From assembly GCA_037349105.1 (NCBI GenBank), contig JAYJMM010000113.1:3596001-3660000 (forward strand): 64,000 nt of DNA, read 5' to 3'. This document shows positions 1 through 11,500 of this stretch, piece by piece; the stretch's first letter is position 1, and each line of letters begins with the position of its first letter. The position numbers and the translations under genes were made by a program. The notes under the pieces are model-generated. The model had not been told where the DNA came from and did not search any database. It worked only from the letters and a program-made list of their open reading frames with translations. This stretch comes from Limnomonas spitsbergensis (lineage: Eukaryota > Chlorophyta > Chlorophyceae > Chlamydomonadales).

Positions 1-341
1 GTGAATGATTCATCTGTGCAAGTCGCCACCTGTCAAAGGAAGCGCTTGGCAGGTATAATGAAGCTGCCTGCTGATGTGTACTGATCCGTTTCATATGATT
101 AGCACCAAAACAAAACGTCTTTTTGTGTGTGCAGCATTGACACATCCACCCAGCCCAATGGCTGTCACTTACACAGCTGATACAAATACATAATAAGTGC
201 ATCATGTGGATTGTGGACTGTCTTACTGTCTCATACGTTGGGTTGCACAAAGTAATTTAGATTTGTGACCCAATTACGGATGGTTTTCGATGGCGGTACG
301 GTACCTGGCTTAAGATTATATGTATTCACATGAAATTGCAG

Positions 342-1008
342 GGCTACATTTGCTGCACGATGCTGGCCCTCGTGGCGCTCAGGACGCTGCCAGCGGGCAA
401 CATGGCGATGCAGTGGATCACCATTGCGGCTTTGGGCTTCACGATCTATGGCCCACACGTGAGGAGTGTCTCTGAAGGGAGGGAGGGAATTTGAATTTAA
501 AATTCAAATTTGGCTTGGTTGTGTGCTCTTCCTCCTGGCCCTTGTCTAGTGCCGTTGGCTTGGCGCGTGGTCGCAGTACAAGGCAAGGGCGCCGATCGGT
601 TTGCATTTGTCTGTAGTCAGATCTTAGCAGCACTGCAGCACCTGCGTGTCACGGCTTATTATATCCTCGCGGGCCAAAGGCGCCATGAAACATCTTCCTT
701 ATTTCATCTTTCTTCCTGTGACGGCCATTCTGCCGTGCATGCAATTGTTGCAGATGCTGATCGGTTTGTGCGGAGCCGAGCTCGTGCCCAAGGCTGCGGT
801 CGGAGCCTCACAAGGTGTCTTAGGCATTGTCGCCTACTTTGGCGCAGCAAACGCAGGCATCCCCCTCGCCTACGTACTCAAGCACTCTGGATGGGACGGC
901 TACTTTGTGGCCATGACAGCGGCATGCTGCTGCGCACTTGTGCTTCTAGCGCCGCTCGCAAACGCGCGTAGCCATGTGCAAGAGATGAGGTTGGCCAAGG
1001 CGGATTGA
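342..1008 (+). CDS. GlpT/SLC37-type sugar-phosphate transporter, C-terminal two exons (5' part outside window)
   Basis: Two exons are visible, 342-458 (after TTGCAG, before GTGAGG) and 754-1008 (after TTGCAG, ending in TGA). They join in phase 0. The first gives an amphipathic membrane segment ending in TIYGPH. The second begins MLIGLCGAELVPKAAVG and continues through GIVAYFGAANAGIPLAYVL to a GWDGYF motif and a final hydrophobic helix. This is the usual end of major-facilitator organophosphate:phosphate antiporters (bacterial GlpT/UhpT, eukaryotic SLC37), where the conserved IYGP and GAANAG-like stretches line transmembrane helices 9-12. The protein would exchange a phosphorylated sugar or glycerol-3-phosphate for phosphate across an internal membrane; the substrate cannot be read from this fragment. 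The C-terminal tail is short and basic. Upstream exons lie to the left of the window. Confidence 0.8.
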
Positions 1009-1826
1009 GGGCTGATCAATCGATTTCCGAATTCGAATTTGAATGGGAAGGTGGTGGGCCGGCAGGCTTCATGATGGCTGGCAGCCTGTAGCCACCAAGT
1101 GTCCACCACAAGCATTGATGGCGAGAAGATGAGAGGCACCCAGCAGAATTTAGATCTTCAATTTCCACAGTCCGATGGGTGCCAATCGAGTGCTCAGGAC
1201 TCATGGGCGTGCGTAGCTATGCTTAGCCATTCTTGTGCAGCCGGATCAGAATTATCTCCAATGGAGGCTTCATCAGCTGCCGCAGACCCTGCGCTTGTGT
1301 TACAACGGTAGGGTCTGTTTCGTTCGCTGCCATTTATAGTAGGTGCAAAATGTGGACATGTCCAAAACTGTGCCTGGCCTGATTGGAAATTGTCTCCACT
1401 TTTCAGAGCCAACTTCTTGCAAGCACCCAGGCCCACGTGACAATTACAAGTAGTATGGCTAGACCAGCTTGTTTCGTGCGCTTTTCATCGAACTCTTCAT
1501 CATTGAACTTATAAATATTACACATAGTACCAGTGCCCCGAAATATATTTTCGTCCCCCAGTTTTCTGTAACTGGTTGGGGCCCCTTTTCCTTTTCTCAA
1601 TGTATCCGCGGTTTTCCCCACCGCTGTGTCTGTTTAGCCCAACACTTCCTTCAGACTGTGCATACGATTACAATTGTGGGGAATGGAGTAATTTGAACTA
1701 GTTTGTTCAGAATTCAAGTACCTGTATGTGGGTACGGTTTTACCCAGGGGGACAATGGGGCATGTAAATTGGTCTAGCCTTTTAACTAGGAGTGAACCTC
1801 GTAATTGGAATGGCAAATTGTTCATA
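1009..1826. other. Intergenic stretch without a recognised gene
   Basis: This lies between the transporter stop codon and the first SINE. I see only short chance reading frames and scattered AATTCAAATTTGAA-like AT-rich patches, which recur elsewhere in the window. Confidence 0.5.
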
Positions 1827-2065
1827 GGGGGAAATGGCCCAGTGGTATAACGCTGGTGGCATCCATACCCAGGGTTTGAGGGATCGAGCCCGCTTTGCTC
1901 TCTCCCCCCGACTAGAGCGCCGGTTCTTGCCCCCTCACTTAAGAGGATGGCATGGCAGCACCATGGCCCAGGCTGTGCATGGTAGCTTAAATTTGAGCCT
2001 AGTCATTCCCTACCAGCCCCACATGGCCGAGCGTTCAGCAGAGCCCAGCAGGTATGCACCGTTCT
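1827..2065 (+). mobile_element. tRNA-derived SINE, copy 1
   Basis: The unit opens GGGGGAAATGGCCCAGTGG and has a tRNA-like A box (TGGCCCAGTGG) and, about 45 nt later, a B-box-like GGATCGAGCCC. The tail is not tRNA-like. A diverged copy in the same orientation lies at 59635-59878 and matches along the whole length, including the internal block CTGTGCATGGTAGCTT and the end block TATGCACCGTT. A tRNA-like head with an unrelated body shared by two distant loci is the signature of a SINE transcribed by RNA polymerase III. It is not a functional tRNA because no proper anticodon arm or acceptor stem follows. Confidence 0.7.
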
Positions 2066-2187
2066 AAACGTGGAATGCCACCTATATTTACAATGCACCG
2101 TACACGGCACTCAAGGATGTCTCAAAGAACAGTATCACGAGTAACACGTTATCTGACGGGGTTGTGTTCATGGCAACTCACAAGCGT

Positions 2188-2236
2188 CCCATGCATCAAA
2201 GGTGATGCTCGTCTGGACTACACAAACTTCACAAAA
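2188..2236 (+). repeat. Dispersed repeat fragment, copy a
   Basis: The stretch starting GTCCCATGCATCAAA and continuing through GATGCTC and CAAACTTCA resembles 38849-38898, with several mismatches. It may be part of a longer decayed interspersed element. Two copies only were seen. Confidence 0.35.
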
Positions 2237-2475
2237 CCTCATAGCAATATACAAGTCTCATACATTGCCAGCTATGGCTATGAAAGAGCTCGTACACTCT
2301 GATACCTACCATTTCAAAAACAATGTTCCAGTTTATATGAATATATCCCCACGGGGCGCTCGTTTTATGAATTTGAACTAATGAATTCAAATTATGCAGA
2401 GCCTGCAGGGAGAGAATGGAAGCACATAAGCTAAAAGTAGCCGTCGTCATGAAAGAAACTGCTGCCACTCGACAA

Positions 2476-2814
2476 CTACAGTAGACCAGCATTTATTTGG
2501 GGGCTGCCTGCAGCTCTATTAATGTATTCCAGCATCTGTAACTTGCCTGGATGGCATCCTTGCAGCCATCGCAGACAGCCTTTTATCAATGATCCTGCTT
2601 GGAAAAGGTACCTCCAGGCACCCTCTGAAGCTTCTACAGCTTCTCGGACCGCTTCCGTCCGAAGGTAAACATGGGGGGCGGGGGCGGGGGGGAAAGCCTG
2701 GGCCAGGGCGGCCTGGGCAACGGGCTGGGCGGCTGGGGCAGACCATTTGGGGGAGGCGGGCTTGGGTTGGGGCTGGGGGGCGGGAGGGCCAGGCCGACGG
2801 GCAGGGTTGCGCAC
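2476..2814 (-). CDS. Possible Pro/Ala-rich terminal exon, unassigned
   Basis: Read on the minus strand, a CTTTTGCAG acceptor is followed by an open frame of about 112 codons to a stop. The product starts VRNPARRPGPPAPQPQP and becomes a less biased, helix-compatible C-terminus. It could be the last exon of the lectin/Pro-rich transcription unit at 4651-8035, which runs the same way, but the splice phase from the exon ending at 4651 does not match without another exon between. No family is recognised. Confidence 0.25.
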   Translation of the reverse strand: MRNPARRPGPPAPQPQPKPASPKWSAPAAQPVAQAALAQAFPPAPAPHVYLRTEAVREAVEASEGAWRYLFQAGSLIKGCLRWLQGCHPGKLQMLEYINRAAGSPQINAGLL

Positions 2815-3623
2815 CTGCAAAAGCAGAAGGAAAAGCAGCATTGCTGTTAGGGCTGGTTTGAATACTGGGTGGGTCCTTCCTAGTCAGCAGCTGAGCACCA
2901 CCACTGCATCATCAGGGAGTGTGGATGGACGGGTAATTTCTGCCGATGCGTGGCTGTTCCCTCAACCCGCACGCCCCTAGGGAGGCGTAGTCTTCTTTCT
3001 TTCTTTCTGCCGATGCCAGAACAAGGCATGTGCATGGTGCTGAACCCAAATCACAATGCGTAACTAGACCTTGACTCAGGTACCCCCCCCCCCTTCCTTC
3101 CTGCATGCATGCCTCTGGGCTCGCACATGCTCTCTCAGCTGGGATTACGGAGCAAAGCGGGGTGAAGCACGCCTACCCAGTATACACGGAACACGTCGAG
3201 TTCTTCACTTGGCTTGGGTTGAAGGTGCATGCCTCGATTCGATTCTGGATAAAGCTGGTGCCTTGGTAGCTCTGCATTAGTCCCGATTGACTGCAGTTGC
3301 AGGTAAAATGCCAGCTTCAGAAAGGGACTTGTGAGACAGGTGCAACAGCCAAACAGTGCAGCCACCAGCTTATGTATAGATCCCTGATTTGCTGTCGCAG
3401 TGTTTTGGGGTCACAGATTCTTGTTTGGTACTTCTGCTACACAGAAACGCTACCCAGCCTACAGCAGGAAGGCTGGTTGCTGTAAGCCCTGTTGCTTGGG
3501 CAACAGCTACCCCGTGGTTTTATTGAGGTTTTCCCACGTTCATCCAGTGGTGGCTGCCCGGCAGCCCTCAAAAGATTGTCTGGCACGCACTAAATCACCC
3601 GAGTGACAGCACCCGTAGCAGCG
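2815..3623. other. No gene recognised
   Basis: Mostly unstructured sequence with a C-run near 3081-3091 and short chance frames. I can support no exon here. Confidence 0.4.
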
Positions 3624-3811
3624 GATTTAGGGTTTAGGGTTTGAACCGTAGCAGCGGATTTAGGGTTGAGGGTTTGCACCGTTGCAGCGGGTTTAGAGCT
3701 AAGGGTTCAGGGTTTGCAACGTAGCAGCGGGTTAAGGGTTTGTAACGTAGCAGCCGGTTTAGGGTTTGTAACGTAGCAGCGGGTTTAAGGTTTAGGGTTT
3801 GCACCGTAGCA
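3624..3811 (+). repeat. Interstitial telomere-like repeat block (TTTAGGG)
   Basis: Six or so units of about 30 bp combine the plant-type telomere motif TTTAGGG (often doubled as TTTAGGGTTTAGGG) with the spacer GTAGCAGCGG. The mixture of telomere motif and fixed spacer shows local tandem amplification rather than a true chromosome end. Confidence 0.7.
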
Positions 3812-3962
3812 GCATTAGGCGGCCTCTTAAATTGGCAGCAGATCCATCGCATGTACCATAACTCGCCAGTGCATCTGGTTTACATTGCAGGTGAAATCAG
3901 AGACCATGTTCATTGCCACATTGCACAACCATGCAGAAGTTACGGCTTTTCAGGGCGCACCC

Positions 3963-4010
3963 GTCACTCGGGGGCTGCGCCAAAGGTACAGCTTTTACAA
4001 ATATTCACTG
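3963..4010 (+). repeat. Short dispersed hairpin-type repeat, copy 1
   Basis: This is a copy of a ~50-bp unit beginning GTCACTCGGGGGCTGCGCC and ending in a TTTTACA(A/T)AT segment. Other copies are at 48744-48794 (inverted), 49122-49163 and 49296-49339. The best copy, at 48744, has matching inverted ends GTCACTCGG/CCGAGTGAC; this copy keeps only the left end. Confidence 0.6.
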
Positions 4011-4577
4011 GTTCCCGGTAGAAACTTATACCATTTATCTAGGTCCAAGAGGGCAAGAAACATGGGCTCACGGAATGACAAGGGCCCCAGTCGTGGATTT
4101 TACCTGCATGTACACTTATTTCTCAGCTCCCAGAAAATCCGGTTCCACAGATCCCTCTGAATCCAGGAAATCACGATTCTCGTGGCGCCCATCATAGTGC
4201 CATGGTACATTCTGTGAAAAGAGGGACAAGTACTTTGAGAAAGGGCATGACAGGATAATCCCCCCCCCAGCGGCTAAGGAGCACTTCCTGCACAAATATT
4301 GATGGGCTCAGCTCATCTCCCCCCCAGGACATAATTGTCAGCCACGAGCAGACATCTAGCTGAGGCCCTGGCTGATCTTCTTTCAAAAGGCTTTACCCTC
4401 ATGCACATGTACGTCAGATGAAGGCCATCACCTCTTTTTCTATACCATTACATGTATTAGGAAAAGCATCAGTAAAATCTGCCAGATGCCTGCCCGAGGC
4501 AGAAAATCTTTTCCTGGGGGAAAGATGGGCTGAGCCTGTAACTTGCCTCCTGGTATATTTGAAAAATGAAGACTAGT

Positions 4578-4579
4578 AA

Positions 4580-4611
<32 letters not shown>
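4578..4611. repeat. (TAA)n microsatellite
   Basis: About eleven uninterrupted TAA units, just downstream in transcript sense of the exon at 4651-4865. Confidence 0.9.
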
Positions 4612-4650
4612 TATTTGCTAGGCTAGATTTCCTCCCTCAAGACTACGTAC

Positions 4651-7600
4651 GTCAGGTTGAGGCCCATGACGGCCTGACCGTTGGCGGCCTTCGTGTCGAG
4701 CGTCATGACGCTGCACGTCATGGAGAAGGTGTCGGACTGGATTGCAGCCAGCTCAAGCGAGGCCTGCACGGCGATGCAGTCACTGTCATCCAGGTTGCGC
4801 AGCGGCCCGTCGGGGCACGTGAGCAAAATCCTGAAGGGGTCAAGCATTGGGGTTTCAGGGCCAACCTGAAGAAAAAAAACTAGCTTGTAGTTAAGGGTTT
4901 CATAAATCAGGCTGCATGCTCCGCAGGAATGTGCTGGATTGATGGGCACCGCGTGGTCACATGGATGCAAGTTATTCCCGCTTGTTTGCACTATCCCGTT
5001 GGGTGGACTCCAGATGTAGGAGACCCTAGACATATAGGTCGATTTGGAATCAGGGCCTGTACTGCTGGGCAGCCCCCCCAAAGCTCACACCTCGACCGGA
5101 CGGTGGCTTCATAATGTCCTTTCCACGTGTGGTTTGTGTTGAGGCCATCAAACTATGCCATTGATGGTGCTAAGGCTAAAAAACTTACTTATATATTAAA
5201 AAAAAACTGTCCCCTTGAGGGAAAAAAGAGATGATATGCTGCTTGGGGTGGGACGGACAGGCCATATGCGCGCTGCTTGTACCATACAGCACAGAACACA
5301 AGTTTGTAGGGCAACCAGTGTTTGCTGGCCCCATCGTTATGCTGACTTCTTTCCCTTAGGCCTCACTGAGATTTCCCAAACCCAAGATCTGCTCCCCCTC
5401 GAGAGATGGATCACCTGGTCAAGCTCTCAACAGTAGGAGGAGACGGTGGTGGTGGAACGGGTGGGGGAGAAGGAGGGGGTCTTGGGGGCACAGGCGGTGA
5501 AGGAGGCGGGACAGGCGGAGGCAGCGGTGCGGGTGGCTTGTAAACAATGATTGGTGCAAGGGGGGAAGGGGGGGGCCTAAAGGGAGGGGGAGAGGGAGGC
5601 GGGGGACGGGGAGGTGGAGGCCTGGGAGGTGGAGACGGAGGGCTGGGAGGGAGGACAACACCCACGGGGACCGGCGGCGGGCGGGGCGAGGGAGGGCTCG
5701 GGGGAGGCGGGGAGGGAGGGGGCGGGGAAGGGGGGGGGCGGGGAAGGGGAGGGTGGGGGCGGGGAGGGAGGGGGCGGGAAGGGCCGAGACGGCGGGCTGG
5801 GCGGGAGAACAACGCCAGAGGGGAGTGGCGGTGGTGGTGGTAAGGGTGGCGGGGGCGGGCTTGGGGGCGGCGGAAACGGCGGTGGTGGGGAGGGTGGTGG
5901 TGGGAACGGTGGGGGTGGAGAGGGTGGTAGTGGGGAGGGTGGGGGAGGGAAGGGGAGGGGCGGCGGCGGGGAGGGGGGGGGTGGGGATGGGGGTGGCGGG
6001 GAGGGGGGTGGCGGGCTTGGGGGCGGTGGCGGGCTGGGCGGCGGTGAGCTGTTGCTGATTTGATCGCTGGTGAACGTCACCGAGTTGGCCAGGCTGAAGG
6101 TCGACGCAGAATCAGAGCAGACACCAGACCCAGCAAAGTAGTATGCAAACACTCGGGAACTTCCGCCGTTAGACATGAACTGCAAGCAGAGAATTACAGA
6201 AAACAATTCAAATTTAAAAATCAATTTGGATTTTCAATTTGGATTTTCAATTTGGATTTTCAATTTGGATTTTCAAAACACACAGATAACACATACGGTT
6301 TTCAGGGGCACAGAAAACACTTCCAATCTTGCCACTTGCCTCAGGTCAGGGGTGTCTCAACAGAATGTCAACAAAGGCTGCCACCAGTGTACCAGCCTCA
6401 CCCCATTGCACGCTGAGCAGATTGTGGGGCAGAAGTTTGAGTAGGAGTAGGTCCATCGGCTGACGAGGCGGTTCAGCTCAGAACTCTGGAAGTAGGAAGG
6501 GCTCTGCTCAGGAAGGGCTGCAGAGAGTTAAGCAAGGGAGTGGGATTAAAACTGTCCAACACCCTTAGAGCTGTGAGAGTGTTTTAGCCAAGTGAATAAT
6601 GCAGCTCAAGACCGTCAAAATAGGAGGAGCTATGCTCAGGAAGGATGTGGTGTGTGCCTTTGAGGCAAAGAAAGCTTAGGGCCTTCACAGTAAGAGGACC
6701 TCAGCTCGACCGGGGCACGCTGCTTACAGGGAAACATGATTTTTATTTCACCGATGTTAAAGAGGGGGGACAGGTAAAGACCTCAAGGAGATGGCGAAGG
6801 CAAAGAACCCCACTGTCCTACACCGTACGTAAGGCACAAGTTCAGGATGAGAAGGACAGCTCAGCTTGATGCCAAGGCTTTATCTGCACCATTGAAAGAT
6901 GAATGTTAAGATAGGCTCATAGTTCAATTCTAAACCCTATGCCCTAGAGAATACTCACTGACAGCGGATCCTGCAGAGTTCCCCCACAGCCACATCTGCT
7001 GGATGGGTGAGTCGCCTCCATTCTCGCCATTGCTGAGGCAAGGCCTCACCACCAGGGCACCTGGGTTAGCCAAGTTCTGGGCCAGAAGAGGGTCCAAGCA
7101 CCAGCCTGTGCGCTGGTTGCGGATCAGCAGACCGTCATAGAACCTGAGCGGTGCACAGCAGATGCAGGGGAGTGATTTTGACTGGTCACAGTAGAGGCAG
7201 GGGGGTGGGTGTTTTTTGAATTGACAGGGCAGGATGGTCACAGTAGAGGCAGGGGGGTGGGTGTTTTTTGAATTGACAGGGCAGGATGGTCACAGTAGAG
7301 GCAGGGGGTGGGTGTTTTTTGAATTGACAGGGCAGGATGGTCACAGTAGAGACAGGGGGTGGGTGTTTTTTGAATTGACAGGGCAGGATGGTCACAGTAG
7401 AGGCAGGGGGGTGGGTGTTTTTTGAATTGACAGGGCAGGATGGTCACAGCAGAGGCAGGGGGGTGGGTGTTTTTTGAATTGACAGGGCAGGAACAAGGCA
7501 GCCTGTCGCTGGCAGGAATGATTGCAGGGAGGTGAATACCAGTGGGGGAAATGTGGGCCTTGAACCCTGGACCCTTAACAACTAAAAAATCAGAAAGGAG

Positions 7601-8035
7601 CCGAATTTCGCCACCTTGTCCCCAACCAAGGGGACGCACCACAGCTGTGAGCCGTCCCCGGCATTGGACGTGCTGCAGCCCGTCTGAAATACAACCAGTC
7701 GCTGCTGTGACGTGTCGTAATTATTAGGCTGGCACGTGCTGCGTAGGAACAAAGGGAAGATGACAGGGTGTCACGTGAGAGGGCAGGGTGTGATAGGAGG
7801 CAAGGAGAGAACATCAGGGTATGTGGCTGGAGTGGACAGAAATAATCACTTGCCTCACACAAATGTATGCGCCACATAGCCAATGCAGAATGTGCTGGCT
7901 GTTCCATGGTGCGGTGCTCTTTCCTGCCATCCCACCAGACTCATACATATCTCACCTGCCAGCAGAATCCATGCACACCGTCAAGCAAGAAGAGAGGTCG
8001 CCTGATGAGCGCAGCTTGCGGTAGAACGGTGGGAT
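4651..8035 (-). CDS. Ricin-B-like lectin module plus Pro-rich wall-type stalk, multi-exon (first exon unresolved)
   Basis: Minus-strand exons in order: 8035-7956, 7738-7640 and 7143-6959, which join in phase; then 6485-6402, a long exon starting at 6179, and 4865-4651. The first three give SSGDLSSCLTVCMDSAG, CSTSNAGDGSQLW and RTGWCLDPLL...QQMWLWG. Paired CL(T/D) and Q-x-W motifs are the ricin-type beta-trefoil signature, which binds sugars. The next exon carries a CPTICSAC cluster. The exon from 6179 runs through SSRVFAYYFAGSGVCSDS into (SPPPP)n, as in pherophorin/hydroxyproline-rich wall proteins. The Pro-rich run changes frame near 5730 in a G/C homopolymer, either an error or a real break. 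Exon 4865-4651 encodes CPDGPLRNLDDSDCIAVQAS. The 7143-6959 to 6485 join is not in phase, so an exon is missing. It may be a second gene or the alternative 3' half of the M11 gene upstream. Confidence 0.6.
5440..6057 (-). repeat. Degenerate Pro-codon tandem repeat (Ser-Pro stalk coding)
   Basis: A nearly pure GGC/GGGA-type array on the plus strand encodes SPPPP-like units on the minus strand. A GVVLPPSPPS-containing block occurs twice, once in each of two frames, which shows an internal duplication and a frame change between the copies. Confidence 0.8.
6223..6277 (+). repeat. Short 13-bp tandem repeat
   Basis: Four copies of CAATTTGGATTTT in the intron just upstream (in transcript sense) of the Pro-rich exon. 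Confidence 0.8.
7184..7492 (+). repeat. 51-52-bp minisatellite, six units
   Basis: Six near-identical units begin GGTCACAGTAGAGGCAGGG and end TTGAATTGACAGGGCAGGA. They lie in the intron between the second and third lectin exons. Variation is confined to one G-run and an occasional G/A change, so the array is young. Confidence 0.9.
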
Positions 8036-8525
8036 CTGAGTGGTCACTGGCGCGCCTGTACCGTTGGGGTTGAGGGTTAGGGGTCAAGGGTTCAGGTCGA
8101 GGGTTGAGAATTGTTGAGGTTGTTGTGGTAGCAGCAGAGGGAGAGGCCAGACAGTGTGGACTGGACGGAAATGGCTTGGTTTCCATGTGTAGGTTCTGAT
8201 GGCTTGGTGTCCGATGTAGGTTCCGAGCTGCATGCTGTTTCGCATGTCTCATTTGGCAAGTGAGCTGAACTGCATGTAACTTAAAAAATCATCACCTCCC
8301 AAATGATTGAATGATCCAGAGGAGTAAGAGGACACCTCCCCAGTTTCAGAGAACGTTTCCTTTATGGTCAAGACCATAAAGGGTCCAGGTCAGAATTTAA
8401 TTTCTATGATTCAGGGCAGGTTCAAGTCACGTTCATCTGAAGCCTGTATCAAACCACATCAACTCCTAGCCAGGTTGAAGACAAACAGACTGGGCACATA
8501 ATGCATTCAAGCCCCATTCATATCG

Positions 8526-11500
8526 CTAAGCTTTGACGATGATTTGAAGGAACCCACCGCAGCTGTATCCATTGCCAATGCGGCAGAGCGACAGCACCAT
8601 GGAGCCGCCATCTTCTGAGAAGCTCTCAGGGCGCACGACAACGCCGATATCACCCTGGGTGGGTGGAGGGAGGGCCAAGGTAAAAAAAAGGGATTCTGAT
8701 TCGAAACACCACCGCTCCAATATCACTGGGTGAGTTCGCAAGGAGGTTCCAGGATTGAAGGAGAACCCTGGTTTGACAGGACGATGCAGGGGCTCACCGA
8801 AGCCCTAATATCACCCTGAGGGTTTGAAATCATGGTTAAGGGCTGGGGATCAAGGAAGAATCCTGTTTGTTATGAGGATTCAGATACTTGCATTCTTCGA
8901 TGCTTCACCAGAAGCATACTGGTACACACAGACACTGGGCTGCATGTGCATCTTGCTGAGATCCTCCGTTCTTCAGCGGACTCATTTGAGTCCAATGTCT
9001 GGTCTACTCAGAGGTTCAGAGTTTCTTGAACATTACGAACTTCAAGCAACTTCAAAGTCCTTATCTTTCCTTCCCTTGCCCGAGAGGATTCGCCAATGGC
9101 TGTTTAGGGTTCAGGGTAGTAAGGGTATCGGACTGCACACATTTAAAACAGCGCCTACAAGCTGGGCCCTACTGAACCCTGGACTGCAGTATCTGCACAT
9201 GTGTCTGGTTGAGATCCTCCATCCTCTAGAGGGCTCACCAGAGTCCAATGGCTGTTGGCTCCCAGCACAGCCAGCCGGACATTGCTTGGATTGTTGCTTG
9301 AGAAGGGCGATCGGTGAACAGTAAGAACCTGTCAAACAGGCATGAAAGAGGGCATAATATTAATATGGAAAGTAAGAAACAACCTGGCAAAGAGACACTC
9401 CCGTAATTCATAAACAAGGTCTTTTGGACATGGGAAAGAACCACGAATCCATGATTGAAGCCTTTTTTTAATGCATAACAAATGGAGTGGGATTTGAGCA
9501 GGTGAAGGAGACCAAGCTGCATGCAACCAAGACAATGGCCCAGACTTCATGTTTTGGGGGGCAGAAATTGGATTTTACTATGAACCCTTCGCCCTGATAT
9601 GCAGGTCAGACATGCAGTGCAATCAAAGTAATCGTACTGCTTGTCAGCCTGCTTCCTGTTTTGCTCACCTTCCTCCAGATTTCAGGGACCAGGCCGGCCG
9701 AGGAGTACTGGTACATATCTCTCAGTGCCGCGTTGGGGCCTGAGTCGGCTTGCAAGGTCAGGTAATAGTTGCTCGAAGTGGATCCCAGAAAGCTCGATAT
9801 ATCAATCTGAAAACCCTGTGGAACAATGACCGTCGGTATTCAAATTGAGAATTTGAATTTCGAAATCGAGGGCAAGACGGCTCAAACAGGGAGAGAAGCG
9901 ATTTTAAAAGTGAGCTAGATAAAGCAACATGGACCTACAGCCCGTTTCTGAGTGCCATATTATCTCATGTGCTGAACTCATTAACCTCAACCCAGACACT
10001 GAAAGGTTAGGGTCTCAGACAACGCTCACCTGAGTGGCTCCCCTCCACCCGACTTGGATCATATATGTCTGGCTGGTGCCCGGTGGCAAGTTGGCTGCAC
10101 TTATGATTTGTGGATTGGACATGCCCAAGTACTTCATCTGTGCACGAGAAGGAGAAGATACAACTTAGCAAGGATAGGCTACAACGATGCCACTCAATGG
10201 CTCTGGAGCTACACATGAATGCTGCTGGTTTTTTCGGATGTCAGATTTCAAATTCTGCCCCAAGAGACGCGGTGGGATGCAAAATACAAGTGTTAGACGC
10301 GTTAGACCTTCAGAGGGGTCACATTTTCGAGTGGTGCCAGACAAGGAGGAGTGACTGACATAAATAGAATGTAACTGAATGTGGTTGACAAACAACCTGG
10401 TTGACAATCCCTTTCGAAAGAAAAGACAAAGTAGGCATGGCACGCCCTATGTGGGGCAGGGATGAGCCGAGCCTCCCATCTTAGCAAAGCATGCCTCGTG
10501 GCTAGCAGTTGGCGTGGACGATGATGTGAAATGCCTGCAACAGGTTTTGGCTGCAGCCTGGGTCGAAATACCTGCCAGGGAAATAAATTGCAGCTTGCCG
10601 GGCTTGTTTTTGTGTTGTTCCCCCCTGGTGCTAATATGCAACTCGATGACCCAGCTGCCCTGCAAGCCTGCTGATAACTCACATGCGGGAGCCCATAGCA
10701 TTTTGCATCGTTCCCGCCGCCTGTGCCCACACCCATGATGCAGGAGTAGTCCAGGTACTCCACTTGGGCCTGGTGGCAGAGTAGAGTAAGGGGCAGAGGA
10801 GATGAGGGGGCAGTGTAGAGGAAGGGACTGAGGTGACGAGGGGGTAGGGTGAGGAAGGGGCAGAGGTGAGGAGGGGTAGGGGGAGGAAGGGACAGAGGTG
10901 AGGAGGGGGCAGGGTAGAGGAAGGGACAGAGGTGATGAGGGGGCAGGGTAGAGGAAGGGACAGAGGTGACGAGGGGTTAGGGTAGAGGAAGGGTCAGAGG
11001 TGATGAGGGGGCAGGGTAGAGGAAGGAGAACAGGTGGCGAGGGGGTAGGGTGAGGAAGGGGCAGAGGTGATGAGGGGGCAGGGTAAAGGAAGGGGCAGAG
11101 GTGATGAGGGGGCAGGGTGGAGGAAGGGACAAAGGTGATGAGGGGGCAGGGTAGAGGAAGGAGCAGAGGTTATGAGGGGGCAGGGTAGAGGAGAGGGTAG
11201 AGGTGATGAGGGGGGAGAAGAGGAAGGGGCAGAGGTGATGAGGGGGCAGGGTAGAGGAGGGGGCAGAGGTGATGAGCAATTGAGCATAGTGTTGGAATCG
11301 TGCCAGTATGCTTGATTCCGAATTTTAGTTGAAAGCAAAGATAACAGATGAACTTGAAGAGCATTGACAGTTGCGCCCAGACTGGACATAACAATATCCA
11401 AATCCTAATTATCTCACCCCTGAAATCAGCTGTACGTTGGAGTGCCACAGCCCGTAGTTGTGCCCCAACTCATGAATGACGGTGCCGACTCCACAATTTC

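Noticed and set aside
1827..1905. Functional tRNA gene
   Set aside because: The A and B boxes fit but there is no acceptor stem pairing or anticodon arm; a second copy shares non-tRNA sequence, so SINE is the better call.
3624..3811. True telomere
   Set aside because: The motif is internal, interrupted by spacers and flanked by gene-bearing DNA on both sides.
5547..6063. Gly-rich plus-strand frames
   Set aside because: They are antisense to the Ser-Pro stalk exon, which joins recognisable non-repetitive protein sequence on the minus strand.
7184..7492. Regularly spaced direct repeats that could suggest a CRISPR array
   Set aside because: The units are contiguous 51-52-bp minisatellite copies with no unique spacers, in a eukaryotic intron.
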